Source: Pteria penguin
Lineage: Eukaryota; Mollusca; Bivalvia; Pterioida; Pteriidae
Direction: 5' to 3'
Length of the DNA stretch: 64,000 nucleotides
Assembly (NCBI GenBank): GCA_035048485.1
Contig: CM068592.1
Span: forward strand, 41,882,045 to 41,946,044
Shown in pieces: positions 1 to 11,440 of the stretch (positions are counted from its first letter, which is position 1; each line of letters opens with the position of its first letter). The notes beneath the pieces were generated by a model. That model was not told the DNA's origin, did no database searches, and worked only from the letters and a program-made list of their open reading frames with translations. Both the position numbers and the translations under genes were made by a program.

Positions 1-357
1 GTAGGGCACGCTGGTCCAGCGATTATTGGTCGCAAGTTAAGATCAGACGGATTTTTTACTTTGATGTAATCATCGTTTTGATTTTTACTGCCCTTTGGAT
101 CTCAGTCGATTTATGGATTTTTGGTAGGCCATAAAAATTGCTCGTTTTTCTTTCAAAATTAATTAAATAGTCCTGTTCCTTATCTGTGGTGGCTGATGCA
201 TACTTAGAGAGTAATATATTCAATCGTCTCATTACTAAATGGTCAATGTTGTGGGGAATCTCAGAATAAAATGTACGGTCATTTAGTTGTTCTTCTACCA
301 ATCTTTTATAATGTTTTATAATATTCTGAATCCATGATTATGATAAAGGTGGCGCCA
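1..357 (-). pseudogene. Penelope-like element, N-terminal reverse-transcriptase fragment (inverted)
   Basis: Read on the minus strand, this encodes the front of a Penelope-like reverse transcriptase. In order, 357 to 1: GATFIIIMDSEYYKTL, then YKRLVEEQLNDRTFYSEIP, then NFYGLPKIHKS, then SDLNLRPIIAGPACPT at the window edge. FYGLPKIHK and RPI(I/V)..P are hallmark motifs of this retroelement class. The pieces lie in different frames: one shift near 312 (the first frame hits TAA) and another near 75. The copy is therefore dead. It is cut by the window start, so the catalytic core motifs are outside or lost. It points away from its own C-terminal part at 361-1010, an inverted arrangement seen when a 5'-truncated retrocopy is made with internal inversion. 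Family call confident; subfamily not determined. Confidence 0.85.
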
Positions 358-360
358 TCA

Positions 361-1010
361 TAGAAAACTTAAGATCAACTTCTGAACTACAAGAAGAGAC
401 AAATGAAAAAGTGCCATTTGTTATTACACACAACCCCCGTAACCAAAATATCCTTCAAGCAGCAAAAACTAACCTGCCAATTCTGAGACAGGATGCTAAA
501 ATGCGGGAACTGATTAACACGGGATCAATCATTCAAAGTAAACGCCAACCTCAGAACCTTAAACGGTTACTGACAAGGGCTCGATTTGAGGAAAGAGGAA
601 ATAAAACACATAACGTGGAAAAATGCCGGGACAGTCGATGTGGAACATGCCCATACCTATATGAAGGCGAAAAAGTGGAAATCCCTAATGGAAAACTACT
701 TTTCGCCAATGCGGATATGACATGCAAGAGTGTAAATGTAATCTACTGTATCATATGCAGCGGTTGCCAAGAAATATACATTGGACAAACGGGGAACCTA
801 ACAGAAAGGGTGAGAATCCATCGACAACAAATAAGGCAGCCACACTACAGGAAAATTCCCCTCAGTAAACATTTAGATGAGTGTTCTGGGGGACTCTTTA
901 AAATATTCCCGTTTTATAAACTAAATGTTGACTGTGAAATTAAAAGGGGAAATAAAAGAAAAATATTTCATCCAAAAATTTAAACCTAAGCTCAACTCTA
1001 ATTATTCATT
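361..1010 (+). pseudogene. Penelope-like element, C-terminal region with GIY-YIG endonuclease
   Basis: The main open frame runs from about 361 to 983, with no clear start of its own because it is the tail of a longer ORF. It opens with VPFVITHNPRNQNI, the usual RT-to-endonuclease linker. A cysteine cluster follows (CRDSRCGTC), then the GIY-YIG core with VIYCIICSGC and EIYIGQTGNLTERVRIHRQQ. In the annotated frame the end reads KRKIFHPKI-stop. The next frame instead gives EIKEKYFIQKFKPKLNSN, the expected conserved end, so a frameshift sits near 945-955. Known role of the family: the GIY-YIG nuclease nicks the target for retrotransposition, often at telomeric or internal sites. The element lacks the RT core, which is partly present in inverse orientation at 1-357, so it is non-functional. 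Confidence 0.88.
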
Positions 1011-1147
1011 TTCCATTATATAACGTCAAAAAATTCAATAGGAATTTTACTATTAAACTCCCTTTTATTATCGTTACTATGACGTCAATGAGATGACGTC
1101 ACTGTACTACAGTAACATAGTTACGTTATAAGCATGTTGTTCAGTTC
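1011..1147. other. short intergenic spacer
   Basis: AT-rich sequence after the Penelope remnant, with three close TGACGTCA-like palindromes (around 1079-1102). No gene seen. It ends with the left copy of the SINE target duplication (1148-1157). Confidence 0.4.
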
Positions 1148-1157
1148 ACCTGAAGAT

Positions 1158-1430
1158 AAGCCGGTGTGGCCTAGTGGATAAGGTGCTCGGCTCGTGATCG
1201 AGAGGTCGCGGGTTCGACTCCCGCCCGGGGCACACCGGTGTTCTGTCTTTCGGATGAGACAGTAAAAACCGAGGTCCCGTGTCACGGTAGGCGTGGCACG
1301 TAAAAGATCCCTCACTGCTTCGGGTGGGTCCGTTGCAAAGGTCTAAATTTGTATGCAATGCATCAGGCAGATGCCGTCACCATATACGTGAAATAATCGT
1401 GGAGTGACGTAAAACAATAATCAAACAAAC
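1158..1430 (+). mobile_element. tRNA-derived SINE (mollusc type), full length, 10-bp target duplication
   Basis: The 5' head is tRNA-like: A box TGGCCTAGTGG, anticodon stem CTCGG/TCGAG with loop CTCGTGA (Thr-CGT-like), and B box GGTTCGACTCC. The body follows, ending in GCCGTCACCATATACGTGAA and a short AATCAAAC tail. The flanks carry the direct repeat ACCTGAAGAT at 1148-1157 and 1431-1440, a clean target-site duplication as left by LINE-driven insertion. The head makes minus-strand frames reading PGGSRTRDLSITS, a familiar false peptide from such SINEs. Related copies in this window: 49463-49710 (minus) and a 3' scrap at 16116-16195. Confidence 0.9.
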
Positions 1431-1504
1431 ACCTGAAGATTGTTTTATAAAAACATGAAAGTACTTGTGTGAAATACAACGATTAACTCGGAAATGTTGG
1501 ATTT

Positions 1505-2420
1505 TATATATATATATATGGTATCGTATCATAACCTCTGTATCGCGATATATCGTATCGTATACATACATATACTAGTGCAGTATCGTATCATGGCCCC
1601 TGTATCGTGTTATATCGTATCTCTATATACATATACTAGTGCAGTATCGTATCATGGCCCCTGTATCGTGTTATATCGTATCGCTATATACATATACTAG
1701 TGCAGTATCGTATCATACCCTCTGTATCGCGATATATCGTATCTCTAAAGACATATATATATGGTATCGCATCATAACCTTTGATCGCGATATATCGTAT
1801 CTCTATATACATATACTAGTGCAGTATCGTATCATGGCCCCTGTATCGTGTTATATCGTATCGCTATATACATATATAGTATCGTATCATGACCCCTGTA
1901 TCGTGTTATATCGTATCGCTATATACATATATAGTATCGTATCATGGCCCCTGTATCGTGTTATATCGTATCGCTATATACATATATAGTATCGTATCAT
2001 GACCCCTGTATCGTGTTATATCGTATCGCCATATACATATATAGTATCGTATCATGGCCCCTGTATCGTGTTATATCGTATCGCAATATACATATATAGT
2101 ATCGTATCATGACCCCTGTATCGTGTTATATCGTATCGCTATATACATATATAGTATCGTATCATGACCCCTGTATCGTGTTATATCGTATCGCTATATA
2201 CATATATAGTATCGTATCATGGCCCCTGTATCGTGTTATATCGTATCGCTATATACATATATAGTATCGTATCATGGCCCCTGTATCGTGTTATATCGTA
2301 TCGCTATATACATATATAGTATCGTATCATGACCCCTGTATCGTGTTATATCGTATCGCTATATACATATATAGTATCGTATCATGACCCCTGTATCGCA
2401 ATGTATCAGTATCGTATTAT
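1505..2420. repeat. satellite, 55-bp unit (61-bp variant at the left)
   Basis: Tandem copies of a unit built from ATCGTATCATGRCCCCTGTA and TCGTGTTATATCGTATCGCT. Spacing between the GRCCCC cores is 61 bp in the first copies, which carry an extra ACTAGTGC piece, and exactly 55 bp from about 1860 onward. A G/A polymorphism in the core (GGCCCC or GACCCC) marks unit subtypes. Open frames here are repeat artefacts. Confidence 0.93.
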
Positions 2421-2866
2421 GGCCTCTGTATCGCAATATCGGATCACGATATATATGGCATCATAGCCTCTGTATCGTGATATATCTTATCGCGGTTTAT
2501 CGTTCCATTCTTCGGTATCACAGTGACCCGTTTCACTAACAATCGTAGAAGTAACTGTAACTGATCCCGTAAATCAGCGTAAATCAGGCATTTAAGGCTT
2601 TTATACGAATTCGTACTTAACGTAACTTTCGATGAATTTTTATCGTGAGTTTGCGGTTACGAAGTTTAGTGAAACGCAGTTTCATCGTAAGATGCGCTTA
2701 CAGGGTTCACTTACAATTAATAGTGAAACGGACTTCAAGATCAAGAATCCAATAATTGATCATTTCCGCGAGAAAACGACATCTTTCCCGTCAGCGAAGA
2801 CCGAAAATCTCAGTTGATCAATAGCAAACAATCTATAAGGAAGTTATATTTTGATTAAAATCAAGA

Positions 2867-2869
<3 letters not shown>
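2421..2869. other. satellite edge and unique spacer
   Basis: Degenerate satellite ends near 2510. The rest is rich in short CGTAA/TTACG and GAAACG motifs with no gene I recognise. A 61-codon open frame at 2632-2817 has no recognisable similarity and is probably chance. Confidence 0.35.

Positions 2870-2952
<83 letters not shown>
2870..2952. repeat. (TA)n microsatellite
   Basis: An uninterrupted TA dinucleotide run of about 83 bp, self-complementary and able to extrude as a cruciform. Confidence 0.97.
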
Positions 2953-2954
<2 letters not shown>

Positions 2955-2997
2955 GCAATCAGCTGAGTTTCTAAAATTTGATTTCTTAATTTCTTAA

Positions 2998-3880
2998 TTT
3001 TGCTGACTCCCCTTCTCTCCCCTGAGAGGACTCTGTCTCTCCACCCCTCCACTGAGAGAACGCTGTCTCCCCACTCTTCCATCGAGAGGACGCTGTCTCG
3101 ATCCCCACCTCTCCACTGAGAAGACTCTGTCTCCCCACCCTCCACCGAGAGAACGCTGTCTCCTCAACCCCTCCACTGACAGGACGCGGTCTCCCCACCC
3201 CTCCACTGACAGGACGCGGTCTCCTCAACCCCTCCACTGACAGGACGCGGTCTCCCCACCCCTCCACCGAGAGGATGCAGTCTCCCCAACCCTCCACCAA
3301 GAGGACGCTGTTTCCCCATTCCCTCCACCGAGAGGACGCTGTCAGACATCCCTTCCACCGAGAGAACGCTGTCTTCCCACCCCTCCAACGAGAGGACGCT
3401 GTCTCTCCTGCCCTCCACCGAGAGGACTCTGTCTCCCCATCTCCTCCACCAAGAGGACGCAGTCTCCCCATCCCACCGAGAGGACGCTGTCTCCCCATCC
3501 CACTGAGAGGACTCTGTCTCCCCATCCCCTTCACCGAGAGGACGCTGTCAGGCATCCCCTCCACCGAGAGAACTCTGTCTTTCCACCCCTCCACCAAGAG
3601 GACGCTGTCTCTCCTACCCTCCACCGAGAGGACGCTGTCTCCCCATCCCCTCTACCGAGAGGACCCTGTCTCCCCATCCCCTCTACCGAGAGGACCCTGT
3701 CTCCCCACCCCCTCAGCCGAGAGGACGCTGTCAGGCCATCCCCTCCACTGAGAGGACGCTGTCTCCCGACCCCTCCACCGAGAGGACGCTGTCTCCCCTA
3801 CCCTCCATCCAGAGGACGCAGTCTCCCCATCCCCTCTACCGAGAGGACGCTGTCAGGCCATCTCCTCCATCGAGAGTGTC
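2998..3880. repeat. 30-bp C/T-rich minisatellite
   Basis: About 29 units of CCTCCACCGAGAGGACGCTG followed by TCTCCCCAYC. The GAGAGGACGC core recurs every 30 bp. Since 30 is a multiple of three and units rarely contain stops, long frames stay open on both strands (158 codons plus, 212 codons minus); these are not evidence of a gene. Some units have the variant GCTGTCAGRCATC, which recurs at regular distances and suggests higher-order duplication. Confidence 0.93.
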
Positions 3881-6800
3881 AATGGTTTACTGAATATATG
3901 CAGGAACAAAACAATAAAAGGTAGATTGACTCAAAGTGACCTAACTCTGGCTCGATCTATGTTGCTGTAATATCACAGATACTCACCACTCACTTCGTAC
4001 AAGCTATACGACAGACAATGTGAGGGCCTTAATACAAGGCTGTTCAGTAAGATTTATGACCTTGATATTGGTAAACATACACCCTATACACTTGTGATTA
4101 CCTAGACTTATCTTAAAGAGGCACTCTGACTCTGCGGGTTTTAAAATACATTTTATATGTTTTAATAAACTTTCTTTGCACTTGTCTTGTCTAATAAATA
4201 ATAAAACATCGATTGATAATGAAATTATAAATACTATATTTGCCACCTGTACCTAGGTATTTCCGTCTAAAGATCGCATGTGCAAGAATGGTTTCGACAG
4301 AATATTTATGAGAAGTGACCATTTGCAGTGTGACGTCACAAATAACAATCATGAAAAGTAATGAACTTCCGAATGGAAGTCTGACATTTTGGTTGTTTTG
4401 ATTGATGGCGCAGGCGCAAACAGGCATTGTCACCGTTAATGAATGCAATATTTTGGAAAAAAATGTATTTCTTTTCAACTTAATCATACTACAAAATTGT
4501 AGGACTTGGGTTGTAAATTTTGCAATTAAAGAATTAAGATTTTAGGAAGCTACCAAAACTAAGGAGGAAGGCCGAAAATAACGCCAAAAATGGTTCATTC
4601 GTTAAATGTAGGATATCCTCTCTCTCTACATAAAATAAATTAAGAAAAAGTAAAAGAAACCCCCAAAGAACAAAGAAAGAAAAGAAAGACCCCCCCCCCA
4701 AAATAAAACAAAGAAAGAAAGAAAAGAAAGACCCCCCCCCAAAAAAAAAAACCCAAAACCAAAAACTAAACAAAAGAAAAATTTTTAAAAATCAAAGGAC
4801 TGAAGGTTCTGCGTAACACTCATATGAAGATAAATAGGAAATCGTTTTATCAATAGTATCAATGATGTAGTCTGGTGAGCGATTTACGCTTAAAAGCAAT
4901 CTGCCTAACGGGAGGTAACTCATACTGTCACCAAGATGTAACATTTTTAGTCGTGATAGAAAATACAGAAGTAATATTCAATAATTTGTCTATTATGCAT
5001 GTGTTTGTAAATTATCATGTGATATTGAAGAAAACTGTTCTATTGCGCAAAACTCTATGCCGGCAAATACGAAATGGGAAAAGTAAAATATTTTAAAACC
5101 TAAAAAAGCACAAGATAGTCAACTAAAAGCGAAGGCCAGTATATTTAATTATCTTGAAACAATCAAAACTAAATTCAATGGACAAGAGAGGATTTTTATT
5201 TTTAATCCTCAGAGTGCTAACGTATTTGAAAAGGGCTGCAGATTTACATCATGCAGTAGAGGATGATGTCATTGAGACGTTACGTCTTAATGACGTGTTG
5301 TCGCACCTGCTGTATATGCGGTCTGTTGAAAAGTATGGTGTCTTTGAGCCATTATATTTCCGGACTTGTTCACAGAAGAGGCATGGTTTACATATAATTA
5401 AAAAGAAGACATTTTAAACTTCTAAATAATACTACGATGTTGTTACTGACATATTCATTGAAGTAGTTATATATGTACCACAAAGGCAGATTTTTCAAGG
5501 AAATATATGTACTTGTTTTCCAAATAGCCTCCAACCTCCTAAAAGGGGGAGGGCATTAATGTGTTTATATATTTTGATAATATCGAATCTAAATATGGTT
5601 TTAATTTGAAATGTCATTTGAAGCTTATATGTATACAAATTAATTCCTTTCTTGATCATGAAAAGGAAATATTTCATTCAATTTATATTACACACAAATG
5701 AGGTTATAGCAAAATGGGGGAGGGTGTAATATCTATCAAATTTCTTTGTAAAATGCTCCATTACCTATTGTAATTTTATGATGTTTTGACTTATGACAGA
5801 CCATTGCACATTACAGTGTAATATCACAGTGATGCAGATAACAGAAATTATCAAATAAGTGTACTTCTTGTGAAATTGTCATCATTTTAGTAGGTTTGTT
5901 TACTTCATAAGTTCTCAGAGCTTTCCCTAATCCTTGTTATTTTTTCAATCAATCAGTATAAATTCATAAGTTTATCTACCAAAATAAAAAAACTCAAACT
6001 TTTCTGTGTCATATTTGTGAAAAAAAAATATATAAACTGCTCATTTCTCTATATCGAAATAGGCATGAAACAGTGTTAATTTGCATTGATTCTAGTACAA
6101 TAATTTGCTCCATAACATGATACGTTTTTGTTATTATTTAATCTACCTTCTTAGAATATGCATTAAATAGCCAGTTGTAGATTTTAATTCTTCTTATTAG
6201 TTCACCAGACTACCCCCTTAATTCAGGACTGGTTTCATTCTTTCAATGAACAGTACAAATTCAAAATGACACTTGAATCATTATTGAGTTATTCTAATCA
6301 ATTTTCTTTTAATGAAACAAAATTGAAGTGGGAATAGTTATATGAAGCTTGCATTCAAGTCCGGGTCCCAAGATGAACCATTAGCACAAGTTTGGGAATT
6401 TTTACACACTGTTTAGTTGAGGTGACTTGGCATACGGCCAAGTCAGAAGTCTTTTATTTTTACTAGTTTGTTGCAAACTGAGGTATCCCCAACAGGTTAA
6501 CCAAATCACTGAAGTGGAAAACTGTCACATGAAGCAATCGAACCAGGTACCGGTATGTGGAACTCAAACTAGTGCTTGATTATTTTTCTCGCACCTCAGC
6601 AGCTCGGTGTAGGCTATAGCTATTTTTAATGTTTTTGTTTACTTCCTTTGATGGCCAAATCACTGATTGAATAAAAAGATAGTCCGCCGCAATAGAATAA
6701 AACACCATGACATGCATGAAGAAACCTTATATTTTGATAGGATTTTTCAACATTAAATTCAACTATAACACACAATGTTGATTATCTCTCCGACGCAAAA

Positions 6801-7414
6801 ATCGTGAGTCGCCATTTTTCATTTGTTTGTAAACAATGCAGACGGCGCGCGGAAGGATACAAAGTGTTCCGGATAGAATTTTCCAGTACTAATAAAAAAC
6901 GGGATTAGTCAATCTCCGGTGCGAGAATATATATACACGTAACACGCAAAAATTCAAATAGCCTACTGCAAATGTAATATGTAGATATTTATTAGAGTCT
7001 AGTCTGTTTTACTTTTTAAAAATATTTTTCAGCAAGGAAAAGGGGGGGGGGTGCCTTGAGGAAGATGTCTCACGTATATTATTATATTAGACTGACAGAG
7101 AGGAGAGGGAGGGTACTCTTTTTTCTAATTCGTCTTAATTAATTCGTGATCCGTTTGACTTTATAGATGTACATGTATGTGGCGGCATATGTGCTTATCG
7201 CGATAGTTATCACTTTCTTTTGATGACGTATTTCGAAGTATTGCTTACGATTCAATGACGTCACTACAGTAGGCCTACATGTTTACAAGCACATCGTGTG
7301 TAGATGCACACACATAAATTCATAAAGTTATATACATCTGTAAGCACTTTGACTTTAATATAATGCATGCATTTGTGCTGCATAAAGTTACGCCAACTCG
7401 CTAGTCGGATCCTT
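3881..7414. other. AT-rich region without recognised genes
   Basis: I see no gene. It holds a purine/poly-C low-complexity patch at 4670-4760 (AAAGAAAGACCCCCCCCC repeated twice) and small open frames at 4875-5096 and 5154-5417. The latter (87 codons) resembles no family I know. Several short G runs lie near 7043. Confidence 0.4.
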
Positions 7415-7488
7415 ACGTACATCATCTTCGCAAGCCAAGGCTTCGTTTCGTTCTACTGCACTAAGCCTTGGCTTGCGAAGATGTACGT
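7415..7488. other. long hairpin, possible small-RNA precursor or MITE core
   Basis: Inverted repeat with the left arm ATCTTCGCAAGCCAAGGCTT exactly complementary to the right arm (20 bp). A further ACGTAC/GTACGT stem is separated by a 3-nt bulge, and the loop is 19 nt (7444-7462). Size and shape resemble a microRNA-type fold, but palindromic mobile-element cores look alike. No function claimed. Confidence 0.6.
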
Positions 7489-8687
7489 ACATGTGCGTAC
7501 ACACTTACAACGGTTGATGAAACCCGCATTTCGTTGAACTAAGAATGTATGTAAGTACTAAAGTAGATTTGCACCATTGCCCGGGATTGGCATACGAATT
7601 AGTAAGCCAAACATTTACACATGTTGATGAAACGGGCTCCTGAAATATATGAAGCGTCATTTGTCTTCGTGAAATATATGTACAGCGCATGCGTAAGAGT
7701 TTTCGTAAAGTTAAGAGTTCGTAACTCGTCTACGAGTTGTTTTGTACATATGGTTTACGAATTCGTAACATTTTTCGTAAGTTACTCGTAAACCCTACGA
7801 GTGCTCGTAAATCTACGAATCTTTGTACATATGGCACCAGTTGTATTTCTTTAATTTAAAGTGCCACTACACCAATTTCTTCTCATACTAATTTGATAAT
7901 TTGATGTAAATAAAACCCCTTGGAGCCAAAACTATTACAATCAGTTGCTGCAATAAGTAGCTATTGCTGATAAAACTCCAGATGTTCACCTGTTTAACAC
8001 GGCCGCGCGTGCGAGAATATCAATAAATCGAGATCGCTGACGTCACATTATGTGGTCACTTCATGGAACAGGATATACGCCGCTTTTTATATGAAATTTA
8101 GTAAGCAAAACAATGAGTACACAAGATTCTTTTACTAATATTTATTAGACGAGAGTGATGCTCATTTTTCTTGCGATACATCGTCATTCGAAGAAGGTGA
8201 ACATGATAGTGACGAGAAAAAAGGTGATGTAATCCAAGGTACTTTGCGTACGTCAGTAGAGCCGTACCAGTAATCCATTTTGACGTTGTTTGACATGATT
8301 TCAACCGTTTGTTCGGTTTTATTGAAAATTGACAAGAAAAAGACTTCTTTGTTGGTTGGGGCAAATCTTCATTTTCCATGTTACTCAGTAACATTCATTT
8401 ATAAATGTAACAAAATTTCAATAATATGTTTCTCGCAGTATTTAGTATGTGCCTCTGCATGGGCCGTACGTAATTCATCAATATATTGTAATGTAAAATG
8501 TAGTTCAGATATCTTATGTATTTATTTATGAAAATAATTAACCTTAAAGAATTGAGTTCTATGTGTGAACCATATAATGCTAGGGATTCCGGGTGAGTGA
8601 GGGGTTGGGATTGCGCCCTCCCACTGACCTCCTGAATCCATCACTTATATTCTAGTTACCTCATCTACATCCATTGTATCTACATGG
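7489..8687. other. region without recognised genes
   Basis: Around 7690-7835 there is a cluster of CGTAA/TTACG and GTACATATGG words forming small palindromes. The rest looks unique. The 98-codon minus frame at 8098-8394 is not recognised. Confidence 0.35.
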
Positions 8688-8847
8688 CAGTGGCGGATTT
8701 AGAGGGAGGTGGCCGGGGGGGGACGCCCCCCCTTTTTTAGTCACATATTTACCAGTAAAAATCCAGATTTTGCACCAAAAATGGCTGAGAAGTTTGACTA
8801 AAACCCATTTGGGCCCCTCCTTTTCGGAAATCCTAGATCCGCCACTG
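8688..8847. mobile_element. hAT-like MITE, copy 1
   Basis: 160-bp element bounded by CAGTGGCGGATTTAGAG and TAGATCCGCCACTG. It carries the shared interior TTTACCAGTAAAAATCCAGA and CCTTTTCGGAAATCCT. CATGG occurs immediately outside both ends; a full 8-bp duplication is not evident. The CAGTGG/CCACTG termini suggest hAT ends, but no transposase is present. Sister copies are at 48386-48524 and 56522-56678. Confidence 0.8.
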
Positions 8848-8918
8848 CATGGGTATATGATTCTGCCTGATCACTGTCTTGTTCCTCCTGATCAGTGTCT
8901 CGGTATATTCTTAGATAA

Positions 8919-10006
8919 ACAAGAGGCCCAAATGGGCCTATATCGCTCACCTGGGCACAAATTGCTTATTTACAATACAACGACAGCTCATTTCATTAGA
9001 AAATTTTGCTTTTTTTCTACAAGACTTTCTCTAAGGTTTGGTGATATTTTGTGCAGTCGTTTCGAAGTGTCCAAAATGTGTCAACCAACCAGAGCCAATG
9101 GCGGCCATCTTAGATTACGGATTGGAACGAAAAACACAAACTTGATAGAGTACCTTGAGTACTTACTTCCTATGAGGTTTGGTGAAATTCTGTGCAGCGG
9201 TTCTGGAGAAGAAGTCGAAAATGTGTCAACCAATCAGAGCCAATGGCGGCCATCTTGGATTATGGATTGGCACGAAAAACACAAACTTTGTAGAGGACCT
9301 CAAGTAGTTACTTTCTATGAGGTTTGGTGAAATTCTGTGCAGCGGTTCTGGAGAAGAAGTCGAAAATGTGTCAACCAATCAGAGCCAATGGCGGCCATCT
9401 TGGATTACGGATCAGCACGAAAAACACAAACTTGGTAGAGGACCTCGAGTAGTTACTTCCTATGAGGTTTGGTGAAATTCTGTGCATCGAATCTATCTGG
9501 AGAAGAAGTCCAAAATGTGTCAACCAATCAGAGCCAATGGCGGCCATATTGGATTACGGATCGGCACGAAAGACATAAACTTGGTAGAGTACCTTGAGTA
9601 CTTACTTCCTATGAGGTTTGGCGGAATTCTGTGCAGCCGTTCTGGAGAAGAAGTCGAAAATGTGTCAACCAATCAGAGCCAATGGCAGCCATCTTGGATT
9701 ACGGATGGGCACGAAAAACACAAACTTAGTAGAGGACCTTGAGTACTTACTTCCTATGAGGTTTGGCGGAATTCTGTGCAGCCGTTCTGGAGAAGAAGTC
9801 GAAAATGTGTCAACCAATCAGAGCCAATGGCAGCCATCTTGGATTACGGATGGGCACGAAAAACACAAACTTAGTAGAGGACCTTGAGTACTTACTTCCT
9901 TTGAAGTTTGGTGAAATTCTGTACAGCCGTTCTGGAGAAGAAAGCGAAAATGTAGAAAAGCTAACGAGGGACGGACGACAGACGACGGACGGTGATTGAT
10001 CACAAT

Positions 10007-10041
<35 letters not shown>
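8919..10041 (+). mobile_element. ACAAGAGGCCC bivalve element with six 145-bp internal repeats (Helentron/pearl-like)
   Basis: Left end ACAAGAGGCCCAAATGGGCC then TATATCGCTCACCTGG. Right end is a hairpin, CTTGAGCCTTCGGCTCAGG, followed by TGAGCTAAAAA. The inside is a tandem array: the word AGAGCCAATGGC falls at 9091, 9236, 9381, 9530, 9675 and 9820, so the spacing is 145 bp four times and 149 bp once. A GACGGACGACAGACGACGG stretch precedes the right end. The plan of unique ends plus internal ~150-bp repeats and a 3' terminal hairpin resembles bivalve pearl elements and non-autonomous Helentrons; that class assignment is inference. A second copy without the array is at 11441-12399. Confidence 0.82.
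9060..9945 (+). repeat. 145-bp tandem repeat array inside the element
   Basis: Six units containing GAAGAAGTCGAAAATGTGTC and ACGAAAAACACAAACTTGGT. Because 145 is not a multiple of three, unit-length frames of 86-89 codons appear in several phases; none is a gene. The last units (from 9598) are nearly identical, so the latest expansion was at the right side. Confidence 0.9.
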
Positions 10042-10042
<1 letters not shown>

Positions 10043-10239
10043 GGTGATAATACAACACTTACTCTTGATACTTCCCTCTTTAAATCCGCTCTTCTGGTTT
10101 TATTATTATTTTTTTTTAATTCATTGGGGGGGGGGGGGAGCTGATGTTTGACTTGCTATTTTCTCATCCGGAGTTAATATTTCCAAATAAGTGTTACTTG
10201 CTCCTAAACTACTTAGAGACCCAGGTGAATCAAATGCGT

Positions 10240-10538
10240 TTGCTGGTCGACATTGGACAGAAGGTATTGCACCGGAAAGTGACAATTGTCCCGCTTTGTT
10301 GCATTTCAAAGCGAATGGGAAACATTCTGGTGTAAAATGCAGAGAACCTAAGGTCGAATATTTTGTAGGAACATTTTGCTCGCTTTTTAACAAAATGAAT
10401 CCACTGGCGTCGTTCATTGGGTGTCTTAGGAAAACCGTGCATTGACACACAATCGCATTGGCGTTTCCATAATTAGTAGCCACACAACGAACACCCCTCC
10501 CCCGACTTTGCTTTACCCCCTTGTCTTCACGAGGCATT
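10240..10538 (-). pseudogene. decayed THAP-domain coding fragment
   Basis: A minus-strand frame begins MPREDKGVKQSRGRGVRCVA. The THAP-like parts are spread over two frames. Frame 1 gives RCVATNYGNANAI. Frame 2 gives VSMHGFPKTPNERRQWIHFV and KKRAK. Back in frame 1 are LGSLHFTPECFPFALKCNKA and AIPSV, matching the order expected for a THAP zinc-binding domain (C-x4-C, HxFP, RRQW, C-x2-HF, AVPT). The second cysteine of the first pair appears as Tyr (TNYGN) and the Cys of C-x2-H as Gly (GSLHF), so two metal ligands are missing as well as the frame. THAP proteins bind DNA, and many are relics of P- or Kolobok-type transposases. Continuation to 10121 shows no known domain. Host gene relic versus transposase relic cannot be told here. 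Confidence 0.7.
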
Positions 10539-11440
10539 TCTTTCTCTTCAATATTATTAAACAACTCTGCTCTTCGGACACTTCTATACTAAAGTCCAGC
10601 ACTGTATACAAACCATGACGTCAGCATCTCTTCGTCGCAGAATCTGGCGTTTCTGTATATTTACCAGGTGTGGCTTAGCAGCGCGCATTAGCTTATCACA
10701 AATATCTCGTTATCTACAGTCGATATGAACTTCGGGTTTTCGGCAAATTAATTATTGTATGAACATGCAATACAATTAAAATTTGAAAATAAGGTTGAAG
10801 TGACACTTTAAAGGAATACACATGTCATATGCAAAGCATTTTCGGGGTTTATCATTATATTTGTTTATCTGATAAAACCATTTTCAAGGGAAAAGATCCG
10901 GTCAAAATACACACGTCTTGGGTAAATAAATAAACCGTAATGTGGAATTCTCGTATAGCGTTAATAATGGTATGGCAATATGAAACATAAGAAAAACTTC
11001 AAATAACTCTGGATACCCGACCTTTAAATATGATTTTTATCTTAACACAAACCATTTTCGAGCGGCAAATCTATACAGGGGCAAAAGGAGTATACTAGTA
11101 AAATATCATGTCAAACATATATTTATTCAATGATTTTTGTTGATTTTACCATTGGTGTATGATTGTGTCTCTTACATAGATTCTCTGGATGTGCATGACG
11201 TTCTAAATCCGCCTTTGGGGGTTTTTTTGTGGTCGAGTTGTCTACCTTCATATCAAGAGATATTCTGGAGCAAGTTCGTTATATAATACGTACATCACAC
11301 ATACTCCCGCTTCTGGCAAATCTGTGGCTCAAGTTTGCAGAACCACGCACTTATTGAAATCCTCACAATAATGAAACACACAGTCATGTAGACGAGAAAA
11401 AAATCCTTTATCTGGCCGATAAACAAACAAAACATTTAAA
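10539..11440. other. region without recognised genes
   Basis: AT-rich single-copy-looking sequence between the THAP relic and the second ACAAGAGGCCC element; no feature I can support. Confidence 0.4.

Noticed and set aside
1121..1358. Frames reading GGSRTRDLSITSRAPYPLG
   Set aside because: This peptide is the well-known translation of tRNA-type SINE heads, not a protein gene.
2986..3751. Frames of 158 and 212 codons on opposite strands
   Set aside because: Both arise from the 30-bp period with no stops in the unit; no start context or domain.
5154..5417. 87-codon plus-strand frame
   Set aside because: No domain, no start or splice signals, no repeat support; probably chance in AT-rich DNA.
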